Assembly: GCF_005771435.1 (NCBI RefSeq)
Contig: NZ_VANI01000004.1
Location: forward strand, 186,001 to 250,000
DNA from: Microbulbifer harenosus
GTDB taxonomy: Bacteria > Pseudomonadota > Gammaproteobacteria > Pseudomonadales > Cellvibrionaceae
Reading direction: 5' to 3'
DNA length: 64,000 nucleotides
Shown piece by piece: positions 59,819-64,000 of the stretch. Within the stretch, counting starts at the first letter, position 1, and each line of letters opens with the position of its first letter. A program made the position numbers and the translations under genes. A model generated the notes under the pieces. It was not told where the DNA came from. It did no database searches and saw only the letters and a list, made by a program, of their open reading frames with translations.

Positions 59819-60394
59819 CTAGAGTCTGGCCAATACTGCCTCTCTCAAAAGCCCGTCGTTCTCAAGAAGTTGGGCAATATTCCTGGCGTCATCCACACCT
59901 GAGTGATGCCGCCCCAAAAACTCAAGGCCGGATAGCTGGACTGCCCGTGCGAGTCCAACCCTATGGCCACGCTTCCTGGCGAATAGCTGCTTCATATTGA
60001 TATGCTGAAGCGGCTCCAGGGGGCTCTGCAATTCTTTGAGCCTTGTCTCTGAGCTGAAATGACGCTGATCAAATTTCCCCCAACTCCCCCAGATTCTAAC
60101 GTCGTAGTCAGCCATCCAACATTCCAGTAATTGAATAGCCTCCTTCAATGGTGGTGCCTGATCTACATCCTGCTGCTGGATACCAGTCAGATCTTTACAG
60201 AATGGTGTCAATGCTTGGTGCCACTGCGGAAGCACGTATATTTGTCGCCTTCCCAACAGCTCAAAGGAATCTAACCTCAACTTTCCAACCACGGCACCGA
60301 TCTCAATGATCTCCATATCCTCACTTGGCAAGGGAGGCTGATCGTTGCAGGTGCACTCAAGGTCGAGCAATAGTAAATTGATGCCTGATTTCAT
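59819..60394 (-). CDS. DEDDh 3'-5' exonuclease, ERI1/KapD-like
   Basis: A 191-residue exonuclease with all DEDDh residues: D and E in LLLDLECTC, D in SWGKFDQRHF, and H/D in HHSGVDDARN. The start LDLECTCNDQP with the PPLPSEDMEIIEIGAV context is typical of the ERI1/KapD/3'hExo group, which trims RNA or DNA 3' ends. It sits alone on the minus strand between plus-strand genes in the defence island, so it is probably an accessory or effector nuclease there. Confidence 0.88.
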   Translation of the reverse strand: MKSGINLLLLDLECTCNDQPPLPSEDMEIIEIGAVVGKLRLDSFELLGRRQIYVLPQWHQALTPFCKDLTGIQQQDVDQAPPLKEAIQLLECWMADYDVRIWGSWGKFDQRHFSSETRLKELQSPLEPLQHINMKQLFARKRGHRVGLARAVQLSGLEFLGRHHSGVDDARNIAQLLENDGLLREAVLARL

Positions 60395-60478
60395 TCTTAC
60401 GGAGTTTACCTGAGAATATGCATGTAATTATAGCTACCAATACTTCGTATTTTACCTTGGTATATATGTGAGTCACAC

Positions 60479-61171
60479 ATGAAACAGCTAACGGATTTTG
60501 GCGACGAGCGTACATTACAATACTGCGCATTTTGTGGTGGTGAGACCGGTACAAGGGATCACTGTCCGTCAAAGGTGTTTCTTGACAAGCCTTTTCCAGA
60601 AAATCTACCTGTGGTATCAGCTTGTCTTGCTTGTAATAGCAGCTTTTCGATTGATGAAGAATATTTGGCCTGCCTCATCGCTTGTGTTCAGGCTGGGTCC
60701 ACAGATCCTGAAAAGATTACCAGGGAAAGGATTGCGAAAACTCTTAAACGGCAGGGTTCTTTGCGGACCAGAATAGATGCATCCATATCGATTATTGATG
60801 GAAATACAGTATTTGAACCTGAGTGGGATCGCGTCAAATCGGTATTAATCAAACTGGCCCAAGGGCATGCGCTTTATGAGCTGCATGAACTTGTTTCCTT
60901 TGAACCTGATGACATTTGGTTCTTCCCACTTCATGTATTAACTGAAGTGCAGCGTTCTAACTTTGAAAGTGTTACCACTTTTGACATGTGGCCAGAAGTT
61001 GGCAGCCGGGCAATGCAACGTATGATTTCCGGTCAGGATATTAACCATGCTGGATGGATAATAGTTCAGCCAAACACCTATAGATATGTTACATCATCGA
61101 GTGGAGCAGAAATCGAAGTAAAAATTGCGATAAGTGAATATCTTGGCTGTATAGTAAAATGGTTCCCTTGA
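60479..61171 (+). CDS. HNH-like zinc-finger protein
   Basis: A 230-residue protein with a probable HNH/zinc-ribbon-type N-terminus: CAFCGGETGTRDHCPSKVFL, with paired CxxC (CAFC and CLAC) and the histidine in RDHCPSKVF. Such architectures occur in HNH endonucleases of defence islands. The remaining 160 residues show no domain I recognise. It is convergent with the DrmC gene (1 nt apart), so the two do not share an operon. Nuclease activity is inferred from the motif only. Confidence 0.72.
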   Translation: MKQLTDFGDERTLQYCAFCGGETGTRDHCPSKVFLDKPFPENLPVVSACLACNSSFSIDEEYLACLIACVQAGSTDPEKITRERIAKTLKRQGSLRTRIDASISIIDGNTVFEPEWDRVKSVLIKLAQGHALYELHELVSFEPDDIWFFPLHVLTEVQRSNFESVTTFDMWPEVGSRAMQRMISGQDINHAGWIIVQPNTYRYVTSSSGAEIEVKIAISEYLGCIVKWFP

Positions 61172-61172
61172 T

Positions 61173-61949
61173 TTAAACCTCTCGAATGATCCTGGTTGTA
61201 ATCATCGCAGTTAGTTGATCTTGCAAAGTTGTTGGAACTGACCCCCCAGTAATCATCACACCAGCTTCCATATTCTTGTCCATCGCATGGCCGGTTAGGT
61301 TCGCACTGGATACAAAGCACTTCTTGCGATCCGCAACCGCAGCTTTTGCATGTACTCTGGCATCAACGAAGTCATCTTTTTTTTCGTTCCAGCAATAGAG
61401 TGTAACATCAGGTAAATCTGCTTTTATTTTCCCTATTGCATCAACCGATATAGACCCCCCATGCTGATCAGAGGATTCGAGCAACATAGATACGGACACC
61501 TTTCGGTTTATCGCAGCTTCGATTGCCCTGAAAATCAGGGGGACTTTGTAAATAACGAAACTGACTATAAAGAGGCTGTCCTCAGCTGAATCAATGACCT
61601 CAAGTAAGGCTTGTTCGGTTTGTCGGGTTGACACAATCGGTGTCCTGGGCCCGGACCAAATCAATTCAGCCGTAACGTCCTGCTTAGCCTTCAGATAGGC
61701 ACAACTCGCTCCTCGTAGCATTGCGGCCAATTCCAATGCCGACACTGGGGATCGTTTCCAGGCGTCGAAAAGATTCTCCACTAACTGTCGAACCACAGGC
61801 GTGCTTATGTTACGCACGGAAATGCTATGAAAATCACTTGAAGTGATCTTGGAAATATCCTTTGCAATCACATCAAGCCTCTCTGGTGAGACGTTAGAAG
61901 CGAGATCAGTAACAGCCTCCATCAGTTGGTTCATCAAATTAATCGCCAA
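61173..61949 (-). CDS. drmC: DISARM phospholipase D-like protein DrmC
   Basis: A 258-residue protein with the PLD HKD motif in RVHAKAAVADRKKCFVSSAN (H-x-K-x4-D) and the following NLTGHAMDKNMEAGVMI, the usual pattern of DISARM DrmC. It also has PLD-type blocks SLFIVSFVIYKVPLIFRAIE. It directly follows drmB with a small overlap, in the drmB-drmC order of DISARM defence systems that restrict phage. One HKD motif suggests that a dimer would be the active unit. The N-terminal region (about 1-100) is helical. Confidence 0.9.
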   Translation of the reverse strand: MAINLMNQLMEAVTDLASNVSPERLDVIAKDISKITSSDFHSISVRNISTPVVRQLVENLFDAWKRSPVSALELAAMLRGASCAYLKAKQDVTAELIWSGPRTPIVSTRQTEQALLEVIDSAEDSLFIVSFVIYKVPLIFRAIEAAINRKVSVSMLLESSDQHGGSISVDAIGKIKADLPDVTLYCWNEKKDDFVDARVHAKAAVADRKKCFVSSANLTGHAMDKNMEAGVMITGGSVPTTLQDQLTAMITTRIIREV

Positions 61950-63789
61950 AGAAAGCTGCAGTAGTGTTTTCTAAAGTTGGAACCAGAAGAGTTCGGTCGA
62001 GATACCGATTTCCACGCTCGCAGGATGTTTCTGCAACAAAGGAACACGCATGGCAAGCGGCTGCGTGTAGTGATTGGTCTTTTCCAGGATGGTGTTCGGA
62101 ACACAAGGGGTCTGATGAGCATATCCTGGCTCGGTTGAGAGCTTGGTTCAGCAGACGACCCAGGTTTTCCGGTTTGCCCAAGTCGACCAGCCCACCCAAA
62201 GTACCGTCCGAGTCTGCCGCAGCGGTGTATACTAGAACTCCGGCTTGTGGATCGCTACTGCTCGTATCCGCATAAATACGCTCCCGAATACTTGCTGCGT
62301 TATACCCACACTCCAAGGCCAACTCACGAATCAGAAGATGAGCCAACGTATGGAGCATTGCGTACCTGACTCCAGGAAACTCTTCATCCGGCTCCAATCT
62401 TCGGGCATTACGCCATCCCCTGTGCCCCTCGAAAAGCTTGGCTTCGATTTCTTTTACGGATTGTAGCGCTTCCCACTTAACTAAAGATTCCTCGTCAAAG
62501 CGAATAAAAATTCCTTCACCATGAACTTGGCTCGCAGGCACCCAGTCTGGGGGCGTGCGACTCAGATTTGCCATTCCCGGGCCACCGACGGCCCCAGCCC
62601 CACCTTCCTGCGCTTCTACCCGAGTGAAACCAATCAGTGCATTCACTTCACGAAGTCTCTCCAGCTGTAGCACGCTAGTGATCTGAACTTCAAATCCCTT
62701 GGGTACTTCGACTCGCCGACTTAAAAAGTGAGGCCAGTCAGTGGGGGGATTCGGATGGGTCAGCACTTCCCATTCCGGGCCTTTGATATCAGACTCCGAA
62801 ACGACGTCTGTTGCGGCGCCAGACCGATAGGCCTCAATTGCTTCCCAAATAGATTTTGGATCATGTTTATCGATACCCGGCAAGGCACCCGTCTTTTTAA
62901 GAGTTTTGACTGTAATAGCGACTTCAGCTTCGGACGCTAGGTCTTCAAAATAGTCCCACCCGTCCTGGACCATTTGAGAGATTGGGTTTCGCGAGAGAGG
63001 AATGGCCAAAGCAGATAGCGTAACGGGAAACCATGAATTGGTTGCACCAAGCAAAACAGCTCGCGCTTCTTCCTGGCAGTTATCTTCAAAAACGTCTAGA
63101 TGAGGGTGCCTGCCTCTACAAGCGGGAAGATTCTCTCTTCCAGCCTGGCCAAACGCATGGGCCATATTTCTAGACGCACCACACGCATCACATTTCACCC
63201 AGAGGTTTTCGGTTTGCAAGGATGCACCACTCTCGAAGAAGCGCAGTGTCCCTTTACAATCTGAAGGGCCATTATGAACGAAGTAATGCCATGGAAAGTC
63301 ATCCAAATGTCCATTTCGGCAGGCTAAAAGGAAACGAGCTGGGACGGCATCGGCATCCTTCGCCGGTTGATCTCCTTTTGAACCTTTACAGGCCTTGTGC
63401 ACGAATCGAGTTTGCTCAGGTCGATAACGGTTTTCCTTTATTTCGAAGAGACCGACATCGTATTCCGACAGTAATCCACATTTCACACAACGTAACCACC
63501 TCGGGAACGGCCGTACTGGCACACCTATATGGGCTTCAGCCGACCACACATCGACTTGTTCACTTTTATGAAACGGAGGCATCCGCAGCGTATCGACTTG
63601 TGGGCCTAATACTCTTCTAACCGCAGCCAGTAGCCTTGCCTCTTCGATAGGCGGGCATTGATCTTTCTCCCACTGATTGATTCCCATCGTCACTACCGAA
63701 AGGTTGGGTAAATCAACCAATGCACCTGGACCATAGGTCCAGAGGAGTTGGCTCGGTCTTACTTCTCCAACTGGAGATTTCTCATTCAT
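61939..63789 (-). CDS. drmB: DISARM DUF1998-domain protein DrmB
   Basis: A 616-residue protein with the DrmB N-terminus (VRPSQLLWTYGPGALVDLP) and a C-terminal DUF1998 region (LHTLAHLLIRELALECGYNA, TLGGLVDLG). Zinc-binding cysteines are plentiful: LRCVKCG and KCDACGAS in the N-terminal half and CHAC with CERG near the end. DUF1998 domains accompany helicases in phage defence. It starts 9 nt after the helicase gene cut by the window edge and overlaps drmC, so all three form one operon. Confidence 0.92.
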   Translation of the reverse strand: MNEKSPVGEVRPSQLLWTYGPGALVDLPNLSVVTMGINQWEKDQCPPIEEARLLAAVRRVLGPQVDTLRMPPFHKSEQVDVWSAEAHIGVPVRPFPRWLRCVKCGLLSEYDVGLFEIKENRYRPEQTRFVHKACKGSKGDQPAKDADAVPARFLLACRNGHLDDFPWHYFVHNGPSDCKGTLRFFESGASLQTENLWVKCDACGASRNMAHAFGQAGRENLPACRGRHPHLDVFEDNCQEEARAVLLGATNSWFPVTLSALAIPLSRNPISQMVQDGWDYFEDLASEAEVAITVKTLKKTGALPGIDKHDPKSIWEAIEAYRSGAATDVVSESDIKGPEWEVLTHPNPPTDWPHFLSRRVEVPKGFEVQITSVLQLERLREVNALIGFTRVEAQEGGAGAVGGPGMANLSRTPPDWVPASQVHGEGIFIRFDEESLVKWEALQSVKEIEAKLFEGHRGWRNARRLEPDEEFPGVRYAMLHTLAHLLIRELALECGYNAASIRERIYADTSSSDPQAGVLVYTAAADSDGTLGGLVDLGKPENLGRLLNQALNRARICSSDPLCSEHHPGKDQSLHAAACHACSFVAETSCERGNRYLDRTLLVPTLENTTAAFFGD

Positions 63790-63798
63790 ATTCAGATC

Positions 63799-64000
63799 TC
63801 AAACAATAAGGTCTTCTATCTTTCTATCGGAAACTATCTTGAGTATGTGCTTCGCTCTCGAACAGGCGACATACAAATCGGAAATTCCAAAATGCTCGAC
63901 AGAGCCGGGCTCGACGACATCCACGAGTATCACGATATCTGCTTCCAAACCTTTGAAAGAGCGAATCGTAGAAAACAAAATTCCTTCGTCATGTCGCCAC
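63799..64000 (-). CDS. Partial gene: C-terminal end of an SF1 (UvrD-type) helicase
   Basis: Only the last 66 codons are inside the window; the gene continues beyond the right edge. The visible part has FSTIRSFKGLEADIVILVDV, the motif V-type block of SF1 helicases (VTIHxFKGLEADVVIL), and LYVACSRAKHILKIV, the motif VI arginine region. It ends with a stop 9 nt before drmB. In known DISARM loci drmB is preceded by DrmA, an SF2-type helicase, so an SF1 end here is unexpected. The upstream domains (for example a NERD nuclease) cannot be seen. Confidence 0.85.
   Translation of the reverse strand, partial: WRHDEGILFSTIRSFKGLEADIVILVDVVEPGSVEHFGISDLYVACSRAKHILKIVSDRKIEDLIV

Overview
The window reads as chromosomal DNA of a GC-rich, Gram-negative gammaproteobacterium. 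The neighbourhood pckA / hslO / hslR / yrfG is the one found in Escherichia coli and its relatives. The abundance of TonB-type, outer-membrane and Tat-exported proteins fits a marine Cellvibrionales-type organism; Microbulbifer or a close relative is my guess, and I could not run a search to test it. No rRNA, tRNA or CRISPR array was seen.

Layout. 0-12.5 kb is housekeeping: two tandem membrane-anchored M15 peptidase-like genes, pckA, hslO, a DUF4124 protein, an HtrA-like protease, hslR, yrfG, a YhhN-family protein, cysK, cysQ, an orphan HicB-like gene and a small outer-membrane protein. 12.6-20.5 kb holds a six-gene MoxR/DUF58/DUF4350/DUF4129-like/SpoIIM/RDD operon, in which every junction is a 4-nt overlap, plus a membrane protein gene. 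20.7-23.8 kb holds a DUF2939/DUF2237 pair and two tandem PAS-LuxR regulators. 24.2-26.1 kb is a small AT-richer island with a frameshifted AHH nuclease toxin, a likely immunity gene and an IS3 remnant.

26.1-35.8 kb encodes an energised envelope machine: one TolQ/ExbB-like channel, two ExbD-like stators, a TonB-like AgmX-type protein and several periplasmic or lipoprotein TPR proteins. The composition resembles the inner core of the Myxococcus Agl-Glt machinery. 35.9-49.1 kb is a divergent redox locus. On the minus strand it carries apbE, a Tat-exported protein and two haem-binding proteins; on the plus strand a diheme propeller lipoprotein, two beta-barrel proteins, a TlpA-like thioredoxin, a DUF4266 lipoprotein and a DUF3570 protein. 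49.2-56 kb holds rlmJ, a TonB receptor with an STN domain, an ECF sigma factor with FecR, a LysE exporter and a DUF924 protein.

56.3-64 kb is a distinctly AT-richer defence island: hipBA with operator-like palindromes, an unnamed 400-aa protein, a DEDDh exonuclease, an HNH-like protein, then drmC and drmB of a DISARM-like system preceded by a gene cut by the window edge. The visible end of that gene is an SF1 (UvrD-type) helicase, not the DrmA expected there.

Between genes lie at least six copies of a long palindromic element. Each has a copy-specific outer stem, an inner hairpin and a short conserved core around CCCATGGATGGG. Several occur in pairs or flank single genes. This dispersed family, the Agl/Glt-like machine and the DrmBC-SF1 helicase locus are the three most interesting things here.
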